NCBI GenBank assembly: GCA_902465605.1
Contig: CABQNT010000011.1
Coordinates: 39,181 to 103,180 of the forward strand
Length of the DNA stretch: 64,000 nt
Reading direction: 5' to 3'
Source of the DNA: Prevotella sp902465605
GTDB taxonomy: Bacteria > Bacteroidota > Bacteroidia > Bacteroidales > Bacteroidaceae
Position numbers and translations under genes: made by a program. Below, piece by piece: positions 1 to 8,559 of the stretch (positions are counted from its first letter, which is position 1; every line of letters starts with the position of its first letter). The notes below the pieces were generated by a model. It ran no database searches and was not told the origin of the DNA. It saw only the letters and a list, made by a program, of their open reading frames with translations.

Positions 1-8
1 TGTTAACG

Positions 9-3000
9 ATGATGCCATTCAGCAAAACTTTTTTGGTTGGCGCATTGTTATTTATTTCATCAGCAGGGTTCGCACAAAATCAAATCATCAAGTTGCAGCA
101 ACGCAAAGCAACGCTGAAGACCCTGATTACTGCTATTGAAAAACAGACCAACAAATCAGTGGACTATGGACAAAATGTCATTAATTTGAAGAAAGTAGTC
201 CAAGTAAGTTCTAACAAGATGAAGTTGTCCGATCTTTTACAAGAACTTTTCAAGGGCACCAACGTCGATTACACCATTACCGACCACCACATCTTGATTA
301 GTGAGAAACCCAAAACTAAAGTAAACAATTCTGCACAAGACCAGGCTACCATTAAGGTGACAGGGCAAGTGACAGACGAGAATGGCGAATCGCTCCCAGG
401 TGTTACGGTGAGAGTGAAGGGCAGCAAGAATGCTACTGCAACTGATATTGATGGAAACTATACCCTCAATGTTCGTAGCAATGATATACTCGAATTCTCG
501 TATGTTGGATTTACTACTCGCGAATTCAAGGCTTCTGATGTCACCTCTACTACCATTTTGAACGAAAGTTCTAAACAACTGGGTGAAGTGGTTGTAACGG
601 CTCTTGGTATCAAGCGAGAGGAGAAGGCTTTGAGCTACAATGTACAACAAGTAAAGAGTGAAGAACTGACTCGTAACAAGGATGCCAACTTTGTCAACTC
701 GCTCAATGGTAAGGTAGCAGGTGTAAGCATTACCAAAAGTGCCAGTGGTGTGGGTGGTGCCACGCGTGTGGTTATGCGTGGTGCTAAATCTATCGAAGGC
801 AGCAACAATGTGTTGTATGTAATAGATGGTATCCCCTTGTTCAACTTCAATGGAGGTTCAGATAGTGGTGTTTTAGGAGAGGGACGTGTCAGCAGTGAAG
901 GCATTGCCGACTTTAACCCTGAAGATATTGAGAGTATCAACGTTTTGGCGGGTCCGTCTGCCGCTGCCTTGTATGGTAGTAATGCAGCGAATGGTGCTAT
1001 CCTCATTACCACTAAAAAGGGTAAAGAGGGGAAAATGGAGATATCATTCTCGTCAGCAGCCGATTTTAGCTCTCCCTTGCTCATGCCTAAGTTCCAAAAC
1101 ACTTATGGTAACAAAGCTGGTTCTTACGAGAGCTGGGGTGAAAAGCTTGCAACGCCCAGTTCATACGACCCTGCAAAAGACTTCTTCCGCACAGGTACTA
1201 ACTTTATCAACTCATTGACCCTAAACACAGGTAATGAGTATAATCAAACCTTTGCATCGGTAGCTTCGACTAATTCAAAGGGCATTGTGCCAAACAATAC
1301 GTACGACCGATTGAACTTTACAGTCCGTAATTCTTCAAAACTCTTTGGTGGTAAGGTTCAATTAGACTTAGGCGCATCGTACATCAAGCAAAAAGACAAC
1401 AATATGGTATCGCAAGGTGAGTATTGGAATCCTATTGTTGCTGCTTATCTGTTCCCACGTGGAGAGTCGTTCGATGCCATCAAAACGTTTGAGCGTTACG
1501 ACAATACACGAAACTTCCCATTGCAATATTGGCCCATATTAGATGGTAAATTTGCCAATCAAAACCCCTATTGGACAGCTTATCGTAATTTATCTCCAGA
1601 TGATAAAGACCGTTATATGTTCAATGCAGGTCTCACTTATCACGTTTTAGATTGGTTGGATCTTGCTGGTCGTGTTCGTTTTGACAGAACTTTCATGACG
1701 AGCGAACGAAAGATTTATGCTTCTTCATACGATGTGTTTGCTAAGTCAAAAGGCGCATACGAATACTATAATTATAAAGATCATCAGACCTATGTTGACT
1801 TTATTGCCAGTATCAACAAACGTTTTGGCGATTTTAGCTTAGCTTCCAACATTGGTTACAGCTATTCAGATTATGGCTCACTCACCAGAGGCTATGGTGG
1901 TAACCTGACGTTGGTACCCAATAAGTTTTCTCTGACGAACATCGATCCTACCGATAGTAAGATTCGCGAGGAAGGTGGCGACAGCAAGGTGCGCAATGTG
2001 GCAGCCTTTGCCAGTGCCGAATTAGGCTACAAGAGCATGCTCTACCTTACCTTAACAGGCAGAAACGACTGGAATTCGCGCTTGGTTAATTCTTCCGAAG
2101 AGTCGTTCTTCTATCCTTCAGTAGGTTTGTCAGGAATCATTTCTGAAATGGTAAAATTACCCAAAGCCATTTCTTACCTCAAAGTAAGAGGTTCGTTCAC
2201 CGAAGTTGGTTCGCCTGTATCACGTTCGGGTATGACACCAGGAACCATTACAACGCCTATTTTGGGCGGTAGTTTGAAATCAACCGACATTTATCCGTTT
2301 ACCGATTATAAGGCAGAACGTACAAAGTCGTATGAGCTTGGTTTGACGGCACGCTTATTCAAAAAGCTATCTTTCGACTTCACATGGTACAAATCGAATA
2401 CCTACAACCAAACGTTTATCGGTGAATTGCCCGAAAGCTCTGGTTATAAAGCCGTATATCTACAAGCAGGAAATGTGGAGAACCGCGGTGTGGAGATGAC
2501 CTTGGGTTATCACGACAACTTTGGCGAGTTAGGTTGGAACTCTTCGCTTACCTATTCGCACAACAACAACGAAATTATTGAGATGGTGAAGGATTATACT
2601 CACCCCATGAGTCCCAAACCTATTAACATTCCTCAAGTTTCTAAAGACAATGGTCGTGTTATCTTAAAGGTTGGAGGTTCTATCAACGACATCTATGCAA
2701 ATAAGTTCTTGGCTAAAGACAATCAAGGCTTTATCAATGTTACCTCGTCTGGTGGCTTCAACGTAGAGAATGTAGATCCCGTGTACCTCGGTAAGACTAC
2801 ACCAGATTTTACGATGGGTTGGAACAACTCATTCTCTTATAAAGGCTTCGGACTAAGTTTCTTAATCAATGCACGTGTGGGCGGTGTTGTTACTTCTTCT
2901 ACACAAGCATTGCTCGATAAGTTTGGAGTGTCGCAAGCATCTGCCGATGCTCGTGATGCTGGTGGTGTGCTAATTCCAGAACAGGGAGTGTTCGATGCCA

Positions 3001-3302
3001 AAAACTATTATAACTTGATAGGTACTGGCGAAACAGCCTTGGCTGGCTATTATACCTATAGTGCAACCAATGTTAGATTGCAAGAGTTAACTTTCAGTTA
3101 CAAGTTTAATTCTCGTTGGTTCAATAATGTGGTGAAAGATTTAACACTCTCGTTTGTGGCTAACAATCCTTGGATGATTTATTGCAAGGCACCTTTCGAT
3201 CCAGAGGTGACTCCTTCTACAGGAACTTATGGACAAGGAAACGATTACTTCATGCAGCCCAGTCTGAAGAGTTATGGATTTAGTGTAAAATTTAAATTCT
3301 AA
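9..3302 (+). CDS. SusC/RagA-type TonB-linked outer-membrane transporter
   Basis: This is an outer-membrane barrel that imports oligosaccharides using energy from TonB/ExbBD. The visible order is a hydrophobic signal segment ending near FAQ (about residue 23), an STN-like domain (about 30-100), a carboxypeptidase-regulatory-like fold (about 115-180, with GQVTDENGESLPGV), the conserved LGEVVVTALG stretch, a plug with DGIPLFN, and a long barrel ending in an aromatic residue (KFKF), as expected for outer-membrane export. The length of 1097 aa is normal for SusC. The reading frame stays open to the left edge of the window and the signal segment lacks basic residues at its start, so the real start may lie just outside the window. 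The SusD partner begins 6 bases downstream. The family call is secure; the glycan is inferred from the GH18 gene. Confidence 0.95.
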   Translation: MMPFSKTFLVGALLFISSAGFAQNQIIKLQQRKATLKTLITAIEKQTNKSVDYGQNVINLKKVVQVSSNKMKLSDLLQELFKGTNVDYTITDHHILISEKPKTKVNNSAQDQATIKVTGQVTDENGESLPGVTVRVKGSKNATATDIDGNYTLNVRSNDILEFSYVGFTTREFKASDVTSTTILNESSKQLGEVVVTALGIKREEKALSYNVQQVKSEELTRNKDANFVNSLNGKVAGVSITKSASGVGGATRVVMRGAKSIEGSNNVLYVIDGIPLFNFNGGSDSGVLGEGRVSSEGIADFNPEDIESINVLAGPSAAALYGSNAANGAILITTKKGKEGKMEISFSSAADFSSPLLMPKFQNTYGNKAGSYESWGEKLATPSSYDPAKDFFRTGTNFINSLTLNTGNEYNQTFASVASTNSKGIVPNNTYDRLNFTVRNSSKLFGGKVQLDLGASYIKQKDNNMVSQGEYWNPIVAAYLFPRGESFDAIKTFERYDNTRNFPLQYWPILDGKFANQNPYWTAYRNLSPDDKDRYMFNAGLTYHVLDWLDLAGRVRFDRTFMTSERKIYASSYDVFAKSKGAYEYYNYKDHQTYVDFIASINKRFGDFSLASNIGYSYSDYGSLTRGYGGNLTLVPNKFSLTNIDPTDSKIREEGGDSKVRNVAAFASAELGYKSMLYLTLTGRNDWNSRLVNSSEESFFYPSVGLSGIISEMVKLPKAISYLKVRGSFTEVGSPVSRSGMTPGTITTPILGGSLKSTDIYPFTDYKAERTKSYELGLTARLFKKLSFDFTWYKSNTYNQTFIGELPESSGYKAVYLQAGNVENRGVEMTLGYHDNFGELGWNSSLTYSHNNNEIIEMVKDYTHPMSPKPINIPQVSKDNGRVILKVGGSINDIYANKFLAKDNQGFINVTSSGGFNVENVDPVYLGKTTPDFTMGWNNSFSYKGFGLSFLINARVGGVVTSSTQALLDKFGVSQASADARDAGGVLIPEQGVFDAKNYYNLIGTGETALAGYYTYSATNVRLQELTFSYKFNSRWFNNVVKDLTLSFVANNPWMIYCKAPFDPEVTPSTGTYGQGNDYFMQPSLKSYGFSVKFKF

Positions 3303-3308
3303 TCAACT

Positions 3309-4940
3309 ATGAAATTTCTAAGATATAAACAATATATGATAGGTTTATTGGCTTTGTCATTGTTTGCTTCGTGCGACTTTGAGAAAATCAATACCAACGA
3401 GTTCGAGATGCTTCCCGAAGAAGGTAAAATGGACGGTATCTCTGTCGGTGGTCCTATAACAGCTTTGCAAAAGTGTGTAGTGCCTGTTGGCACACAAGAC
3501 GACGGAACGAATGTTGCCAACGAATATCAAGTAGCTTATCATTTGGCTGCCGATTGTTGGAGTGGTTACTTTGCTCAAAACAACAACTGGAACAGCGGTC
3601 GTAACAACTTAACCTATTTCTTGATGGACGGTTGGGTATCGGCATCGTACACTTCGGCATACACCAAAGTGATACCGTTGTGGCAAGACATCAAGATAAA
3701 GACTGAGAAAGATTTCCCAGAGGCGTATGCTTTGGCACAAATTCTCAAAGTATCTACTTGGCATAAGGCTACCGATATGTTCGGTCCAATTCCTTACAAA
3801 GAGGCAGGAAAGGGACTTATTAGTGTGCCTTACGACAGTCAGGCAGACGTGTACAAATGCATGTTTGAAGATTTGACGAATGCCATTGGTGTGCTGACAA
3901 ATGCTCTCGAGCATGGTACTACCAAATTGTTGCCCAATGCTGATGCCGTATATGGAGGCAATGTGAAGAAATGGATAGTTTATGCCAACTCTCTAATGCT
4001 TCGCTTGGCGATGCGTGTATATTATGCTGACGAGGCCATGTCAAAGAAGTATGTACTGCAAGCGGTGAACAATCCTTACGGTGTGATGCAGTCTAAGGAC
4101 GATGAAGCCAAGATGGAAAAAGGTGCAGGACTTACCTTTATCAATAACCTTGAGATTTTATCAAATCAGTACAATGAGTGTCGCATGGGTTCGTCAATGC
4201 AGGCTTATTTAGGTGGATATGAAGATCCACGACTTCCTAAATACTTTACAGAGTCTGAAGCTTATTACGCTCAGGAGTTGGGACAATACGGAAAATACCT
4301 GGCAGTGCCAACTGGTAATATAGCTTCGCAGAACGATGTATTTAAAATGGCATCAAGACCTAATGTAACCAAGACAACCGCCACTTATTGGATGCGCGCT
4401 TCCGAAGTGTATTTCCTTTTGGCAGAAGCAGCGTTACATGGCATTTCTGTCAACGGTTCTGCTGAAGACTTGTATCGCAAGGGCATTGCCATGTCGTTCG
4501 AAGAGAATGGCATTTCTGCCAATGAAGTAGACAGCTATATGAACTCTGGACGTACACCGATGAAATATGAGCTAAGCATGTGGTATCCTAACGTGAATGT
4601 TTCTGAGCCTTCTGTTACAAATGCTACCGTAAAATGGGGTGGCAGTAACGAAGAGAAGTTAGAGAAAATCATGATTCAAAAATGGATTGCATTGTATCCT
4701 AACGGACAAGAAGCTTGGAGTGAATATCGTCGTACGGGCTATCCAAAGCTGCACAAGGTAATGGCGAATTACAGCAATGGTGAGGTGGATACCAACATTG
4801 GTATTCGCAGAATGCGTTACCCAGCCAATAGGGCTACATCTGATGAGGACAAGCAGAACTTGGACAAAGCGCGTCAGATGCTGCGTGACGGACAGGATAA
4901 GGCTGGTACTCGCCTGTGGTGGGATAATAAGAATAAATAA
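3309..4940 (+). CDS. SusD/RagB-family glycan-binding lipoprotein (SusD-like_2 type)
   Basis: This is a surface lipoprotein that caps the SusC barrel and binds the incoming glycan. It has a basic N-terminus, a hydrophobic segment and a lipobox with Cys at about residue 22 (LFASC), followed by a charged region and the helical TPR-rich body of this family. The text CDFEKINTNEF followed by long tryptophan/tyrosine-rich segments (WSGYFAQNNNWNSGRN) is typical of the SusD-like_2 branch rather than classical SusD. Its length of 543 aa is normal. It lies 6 bases after SusC and 19 bases before the GH18 gene, so all four genes probably share one transcript. Confidence 0.93.
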   Translation: MKFLRYKQYMIGLLALSLFASCDFEKINTNEFEMLPEEGKMDGISVGGPITALQKCVVPVGTQDDGTNVANEYQVAYHLAADCWSGYFAQNNNWNSGRNNLTYFLMDGWVSASYTSAYTKVIPLWQDIKIKTEKDFPEAYALAQILKVSTWHKATDMFGPIPYKEAGKGLISVPYDSQADVYKCMFEDLTNAIGVLTNALEHGTTKLLPNADAVYGGNVKKWIVYANSLMLRLAMRVYYADEAMSKKYVLQAVNNPYGVMQSKDDEAKMEKGAGLTFINNLEILSNQYNECRMGSSMQAYLGGYEDPRLPKYFTESEAYYAQELGQYGKYLAVPTGNIASQNDVFKMASRPNVTKTTATYWMRASEVYFLLAEAALHGISVNGSAEDLYRKGIAMSFEENGISANEVDSYMNSGRTPMKYELSMWYPNVNVSEPSVTNATVKWGGSNEEKLEKIMIQKWIALYPNGQEAWSEYRRTGYPKLHKVMANYSNGEVDTNIGIRRMRYPANRATSDEDKQNLDKARQMLRDGQDKAGTRLWWDNKNK

Positions 4941-4959
4941 TACTTAAAATCGAAAAATA

Positions 4960-6078
4960 ATGAAACGTTTTAAATATCATCAACTATTTCTCGCTCTTGC
5001 GATAGGAATGTTCATGACCTCCTGTAGTGATATGGTTGAACCCGAAGCAAAAGAGTTTGACCATGTGGGTGGTTATAACACCATGAACAACGCAAAGAGC
5101 GAACAATATTATGCTGATTTAAGAGCTTATAAGAAAACGGCTAATAATTATGGTCGCCCTGTAGCATTTGGTTGGTATTCTAACTGGTCACCAGCAGGCA
5201 CTTACCGTAGAGGCTATCTTAGTTCAATGCCCGACAGTATGGACATTGTATCTATGTGGAGTGGTGCCCCTAACAGATTTGAAATCACACCTGCACAGAA
5301 GGCTGATAAAGAGTTTGTGCAAAAAGTGAAAGGAACCAGACTGTTGGAAGTAACCCTACTCTCTTATATCGGAAAGGGTAGAACTCCTGATTATGTGTAT
5401 CACGAAGTAGAGAAAAAAGCAGAACAAGAAGGTTGGAGCAAAGACGAAGCGCGGCTGAACGAGGCAAAGAAACAGGCACGTTGGAAGTTCTGGGGCTACA
5501 ATGGTGTACGTGGTTCAGAGAACCATAAACAGGCGTTGGCAAAGTTTGCGAAAGCTCTCTGCGACTCGTTGGTAGCTAACGATTGGGATGGTTATGACAT
5601 CGACTGGGAAATTGGAAGTGGTGTCTTTGACATGGATGGAACTTTACAAACCAATGAAGACTTGATTTATTTGATTAAGGAAATGAACAAGTATATTGGT
5701 CCTAAGAGTGACCCAGAGGGCAATGGCCACAAACTAATTTGTATTGATGGACAATTCCATGGTCTAACCAAAGCCTTGGATGGCTATGTTGATTATTGGA
5801 TTGCACAATCGTATGGCTGGGTACCCAACTTAGACAGCTATGATTTTGATACCAAAAAGCTGATTATTACCGATAATTTTGAATCCAACTTTAGTAGTGG
5901 TGGTAAGCTATTGAAGCAGGCAGCCCTGATGCCAGCCAACGGATGTAAAGGAGGCGTAGGTGCTTATCGTTTTGACAACGACTACGACAACACGCCTAAT
6001 TACAAGTGGATGCGCCAAGCCATTCAAATCAACCAAAAGGTTTATAATGAATGGAAAGCCAACCAAAAGAAAAAGTAG
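4960..6078 (+). CDS. GH18 lipoprotein, probable endo-beta-N-acetylglucosaminidase
   Basis: The protein has a lipobox (MFMTSC, Cys22), so it should be anchored at the cell surface or in the periplasm. The GH18 catalytic signature DxxDxDxE is intact: D210-G-Y-D213-I-D215-W-E217, with E217 the expected acid/base and D215 the residue that assists substrate-assisted catalysis. At 372 aa there is room for a single TIM barrel and no extra binding module. Among SusC/D-linked GH18 enzymes, this size and neighbourhood (DUF1735 protein next door) resemble the Bacteroides endoglycosidases that release N-glycans from glycoproteins by cutting the chitobiose core. That substrate is an inference; chitin or peptidoglycan-derived substrates are less likely but not excluded. 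Confidence 0.88.
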   Translation: MKRFKYHQLFLALAIGMFMTSCSDMVEPEAKEFDHVGGYNTMNNAKSEQYYADLRAYKKTANNYGRPVAFGWYSNWSPAGTYRRGYLSSMPDSMDIVSMWSGAPNRFEITPAQKADKEFVQKVKGTRLLEVTLLSYIGKGRTPDYVYHEVEKKAEQEGWSKDEARLNEAKKQARWKFWGYNGVRGSENHKQALAKFAKALCDSLVANDWDGYDIDWEIGSGVFDMDGTLQTNEDLIYLIKEMNKYIGPKSDPEGNGHKLICIDGQFHGLTKALDGYVDYWIAQSYGWVPNLDSYDFDTKKLIITDNFESNFSSGGKLLKQAALMPANGCKGGVGAYRFDNDYDNTPNYKWMRQAIQINQKVYNEWKANQKKK

Positions 6079-6108
6079 TTTAGTGAATCATCAAAAAATG
6101 AGTTAACA

Positions 6109-7251
6109 ATGAAAAACAAACATATATGCCGTTCTCTTTTAATGGGAGGGTTAGCCCTCTTGTTAGGAGCATGCAATAACGAGAGCGAATGTGATTTGCT
6201 CGCAGAAAAAGTTTATTTCGAGAGCAGTGAATATCAAGTAACGATGAAAGAAGAAAAAGATGTGATGGATGTCAATATCACCTCTCGTCTTAGCAATCTT
6301 CTATCGTCGGATGTAAACGTATCGTATGAGGTAGCAGAAGAGTCATTGGTGAAAGAGTATAATGCGAAACATGGTACAGGCTATTTACCCTTCAATGCTC
6401 AAAATGCGAAAATAAACACGCCGCAAGCTGTAATTGAAGCAGGTGCGACACATGCCAAACCGGTAGTGCTTTCCCTGTCTGGGTTGAATAGTCTTGAAGC
6501 AGGAAAGTCTTATCTCTTGCCTGTTCGAGTGAAATCAAGTAGCGTTCCTACAGTGGCTGGTGAGGACATAGAATATGTTATTTTAGCAAAACCAATCTTA
6601 ATTAACAAGGTAGGCACGTTTACAAGCCACTATATTTCTGTAAAATTCCCAGCAGGAACTTTCTTCAAATCGTTTACCTATGAGGCTTTAGTTTATTCTT
6701 CTGGCTGGGGATCTAATAATACCATCATGGGTTGCGAAGGTATCATGATATTACGCGTTGGTGACGAAGGCGGCGGCATTAGTAGAGGTATTTTGCAAAT
6801 TGCAGGAAACCAACATTATGAATCGCCTGACAAGCTGCCCGCTAACCAGTGGTGTCATGTTGCCATTACTTACGATCAGCCTTCTGGAAAAACCGTTCTG
6901 TACTTGAATGGTGCCAAATGGGCAGAGTCTACTTGGAACATTGCTGGCTTCGATCCTAATAAGGATGTTGGCTTTAACATTGGTAAGTTGGCAGGATTCC
7001 CATGGGGTGAACGTCCATTCTATGGTTATATGAGCGAAATGAGAGTATGGAGCGTGGCTCGTACCGAGAAGCAAATCAAACAATTCATGTTAGGAGTTGA
7101 TCCTAAGTCTGATGGACTTGAATTGTATTATAAGCTTGATGGCTCTGAGAAAGTAGAGGGCAATATTATCAAGGATGCTGCCAAGAATTTGGATGGTAAG
7201 ACAAACGGTATTAATATTACTACCTTAGATGAACCTATCTCCATCAAATAA
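6109..7251 (+). CDS. DUF1735 plus LamG-like surface glycan-binding lipoprotein
   Basis: This lipoprotein (LLLGAC, Cys22) has an N-terminal DUF1735 domain (about 30-165, with the KVYF, NSLEAGKSYLLPV and EYVILAKP features of that family) and a C-terminal concanavalin A/LamG-like beta-sandwich (about 175-370, with TYEALVYSSG, NQWCHVAITYD and GYMSEMRVWSVARTEKQI). Both domains commonly bind carbohydrate, and proteins of this type sit next to GH18 enzymes in N-glycan utilisation loci. No catalytic residues are recognisable. It is the last gene of the locus; a strong terminator follows 25 bases after the stop. Confidence 0.88.
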   Translation: MKNKHICRSLLMGGLALLLGACNNESECDLLAEKVYFESSEYQVTMKEEKDVMDVNITSRLSNLLSSDVNVSYEVAEESLVKEYNAKHGTGYLPFNAQNAKINTPQAVIEAGATHAKPVVLSLSGLNSLEAGKSYLLPVRVKSSSVPTVAGEDIEYVILAKPILINKVGTFTSHYISVKFPAGTFFKSFTYEALVYSSGWGSNNTIMGCEGIMILRVGDEGGGISRGILQIAGNQHYESPDKLPANQWCHVAITYDQPSGKTVLYLNGAKWAESTWNIAGFDPNKDVGFNIGKLAGFPWGERPFYGYMSEMRVWSVARTEKQIKQFMLGVDPKSDGLELYYKLDGSEKVEGNIIKDAAKNLDGKTNGINITTLDEPISIK

Positions 7252-7276
7252 TTTTTGAGAGTGATATAAAATGTAA

Positions 7277-7316
7277 ATAAAAGGAGGTGTGCGACCATGC
7301 GTACACCTCCTTTTAT
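7277..7316 (+). terminator. Intrinsic terminator of the glycan-utilisation operon
   Basis: A perfect 14-bp inverted repeat (7277-7290 with 7303-7316; core AGGAGGTGT/ACACCTCCT) has a 12-base loop and a T-rich 3' arm. It lies 25 bases after the last gene of the locus. The A-tract on its left side could also let it work for leftward transcription. Confidence 0.9.
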
Positions 7317-7469
7317 TTCTATACCCCAAAAGCATTATAGTACCCATATAAGCGTGCAAAGTAAGCATGCCATATTCGTAGTTTGTGTGAAGTATTTTTC
7401 GCAGCTAACCTGCTTGTTTTTCTTTAGATGCGATTCATGTTAGACCGTTGAAAATATGTTGCTCGCCAA

Positions 7470-7566
7470 TCTCAATGATATTGATCCCCAAACTCAATGC
7501 TATTGGACATCAAACTCAATGACTTTGGACATCAAACTCAATGCTATTGGATATCACCCCCAAAAC
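7470..7566. repeat. Intergenic array with 22-bp period (CTCAATGCTATTGGACATCA type)
   Basis: Four degenerate units of 22 bp follow one another, each containing CTCAATG, a short variable part, TTGG or TTGA, and A(C/T)ATC or similar. Three units share ACTCAATG...TTGGA(C/T)ATCA. No coding potential is seen. The rest of 7317-7469 shows no gene or clear structure. Arrays with the same spacing occur near 19.4, 26.9 and 43.3 kb. Confidence 0.75.
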
Positions 7567-7599
7567 CAATACTAAAATAGGAAATATAGAATTGAGGTT

Positions 7600-7708
7600 T
7601 TAGTTCACGAGTTGACGAGTTGTCTAGTTTTCTAGATTTACTTGTTTTGCTAGTTTTCCTAGAAATACTAGTTTTCCTAGAAATACTAGTTGGTTAGTTT
7701 ACAAGTTG
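7600..7708. repeat. Short-period TAGTT/CTAG array
   Basis: The stretch is made of GAGTT or TAGTT words spaced about 9-12 bp apart (CGAGTTGACGAGTTG, then CTAGTTTTC, then two near-identical copies of CTAGTTTTCCTAGAAATA, then GTTGGTTAGTTTACAAGTT). CTAG words give it local dyad symmetry. It is non-coding and lies between the array at 7.5 kb and the palindrome at 7.7 kb. Confidence 0.7.
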
Positions 7709-7784
7709 AAAGCCTCACTCCCTACCCCTCCCCGAGGGGAGAGAGGTTGGGGGTGAGGCTGTAGAGGGGTTGGGGGTGAGGCTG
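7709..7784. repeat. REP-like GC-rich palindrome with an extra half copy
   Basis: The left arm AGCCTCACTCCCTACCCCTC (about 7710-7729) pairs with GAGAGGTTGGGGGTGAGGCT (7741-7760) around a CCCCGAGGGG centre. A second right arm (GAGGGGTTGGGGGTGAGGCT) follows at about 7764-7783. The sequence belongs to the same family as the palindromes at 38523, 52544 and 53161. It lies just downstream of the minus-strand lipoprotein gene and may also stop its transcription. Confidence 0.85.
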
Positions 7785-7796
7785 TTCGTTCTCAGT

Positions 7797-8189
7797 CTAC
7801 CTGTTACAATCGGCTGTCCAAGTCTCCTTACCCTTTACATAAAGGATATGAAGTTTAGACTCGTCAATCTTGATTCCCTTCAAACCATCTGACCCTATGC
7901 TCACAAAGGTGTTGTCGTCTTTTTTCGAAAACTTGATGTTGGTCAGGTCGGGAATGCCATTGTTGAAGTGAAACGAATAGCTGTTACCCAGTTTGACAAC
8001 TGTCACTTTGCCGTCATTGGCCGTAATCTTCTTATCCGTTTTGAGGTTTACATACGATATTTTCCCTTTATAAACGTCTGTGAATACTTCGGCCTCAGCT
8101 GGATCAGTGTCATCACTACAAGCTGCAAATCCTACTGTTAGAAGTAGGGCGCATACGAAAATGGATAATGTTTTTAATGTTGTTTTCAT
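7797..8189 (-). CDS. Small lipoprotein of unknown function
   Basis: The 130-aa product has a clear lipoprotein signal (hydrophobic stretch ending GFAAC, Cys24) followed by an acidic SDDTDPAEAE linker of the kind that follows the lipid anchor in exported Bacteroidota lipoproteins. The remainder (about 35-130) alternates short hydrophobic strands with charged turns and looks like one small beta-rich domain ending in CNR. I do not recognise the family. It is monocistronic, with an excellent promoter at 8215-8246 and the REP-like palindrome 13 bases past its stop. Confidence 0.85.
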   Translation of the reverse strand: MKTTLKTLSIFVCALLLTVGFAACSDDTDPAEAEVFTDVYKGKISYVNLKTDKKITANDGKVTVVKLGNSYSFHFNNGIPDLTNIKFSKKDDNTFVSIGSDGLKGIKIDESKLHILYVKGKETWTADCNR

Positions 8190-8214
8190 AACTTAATTGT
8201 TTTAATTGTCATCA

Positions 8215-8246
8215 CAAATATAAGAAAAACAGGGCAAAAGTTCAAA
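8215..8246 (-). promoter_or_regulatory. Canonical Bacteroidota promoter for the small lipoprotein gene
   Basis: Read on the minus strand, TTTG (8243-8246) is followed after exactly 20 bases by TATATTTG (8215-8222), matching the -33 and -7 consensus. The start codon is 25 bases downstream of the -7 box, leaving a very short leader. Confidence 0.85.
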
Positions 8247-8349
8247 ATAATTTACATATTTTACCACAGAATGCTCTGTATTTCTGACAAATTGGTGGTT
8301 TTAATCCCTGGAATTAGTTTTCTGTCAAATTTGTTCACATATAAAAAGG

Positions 8350-8410
8350 GAGGCGCACACCTGGTGAATGTAACTGAATATCGTTCGTGAACCGTCCACC
8401 ATGACGCCTC
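8350..8410. other. Isolated hairpin between two divergent promoters
   Basis: GAGGCG (8350-8355) pairs with CGCCTC (8405-8410), and TGGTG (8362-8366) with CACCA (8397-8401), giving a stem with an internal loop and a 30-base apical loop. On the minus strand it is followed by CCCTTTTTA, so it could act as a leftward terminator. No minus-strand promoter was found to its right. It matches no RNA family I can name. The rest of 8247-8463 shows no gene. Confidence 0.45.
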
Positions 8411-8463
8411 AAAAAAGATAATCTGTTTTCTACCGTTTCATCGTTTTTTTCAATATTAATATG

Positions 8464-8471
8464 TATTTTTG
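8464..8471 (+). promoter_or_regulatory. Promoter -7 box for nadK
   Basis: TATTTTTG matches TAnnTTTG, with only a T-rich stretch in place of the -33 TTTG. It lies 88 bases before the nadK start, implying a leader of about 80 bases. Confidence 0.6.
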
Positions 8472-8559
8472 CATGGTATAGCCCGTGCGGCTTTGGGCAT
8501 GTCAGTCATTAATTTTTACTTGACTGCTGTGTCAGGGACTGATAAAACGATATGTAATC

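Noticed and set aside
7470..7566. CRISPR-like short repeats
   Set aside because: Units of 22 bp follow directly on one another without spacers and are degenerate.
8350..8410. 4.5S/6S RNA or known riboswitch
   Set aside because: The hairpin lacks the GGTCAGGTCCGGAAG-type signature of SRP RNA, the long rod of 6S RNA, and any conserved riboswitch core I know.
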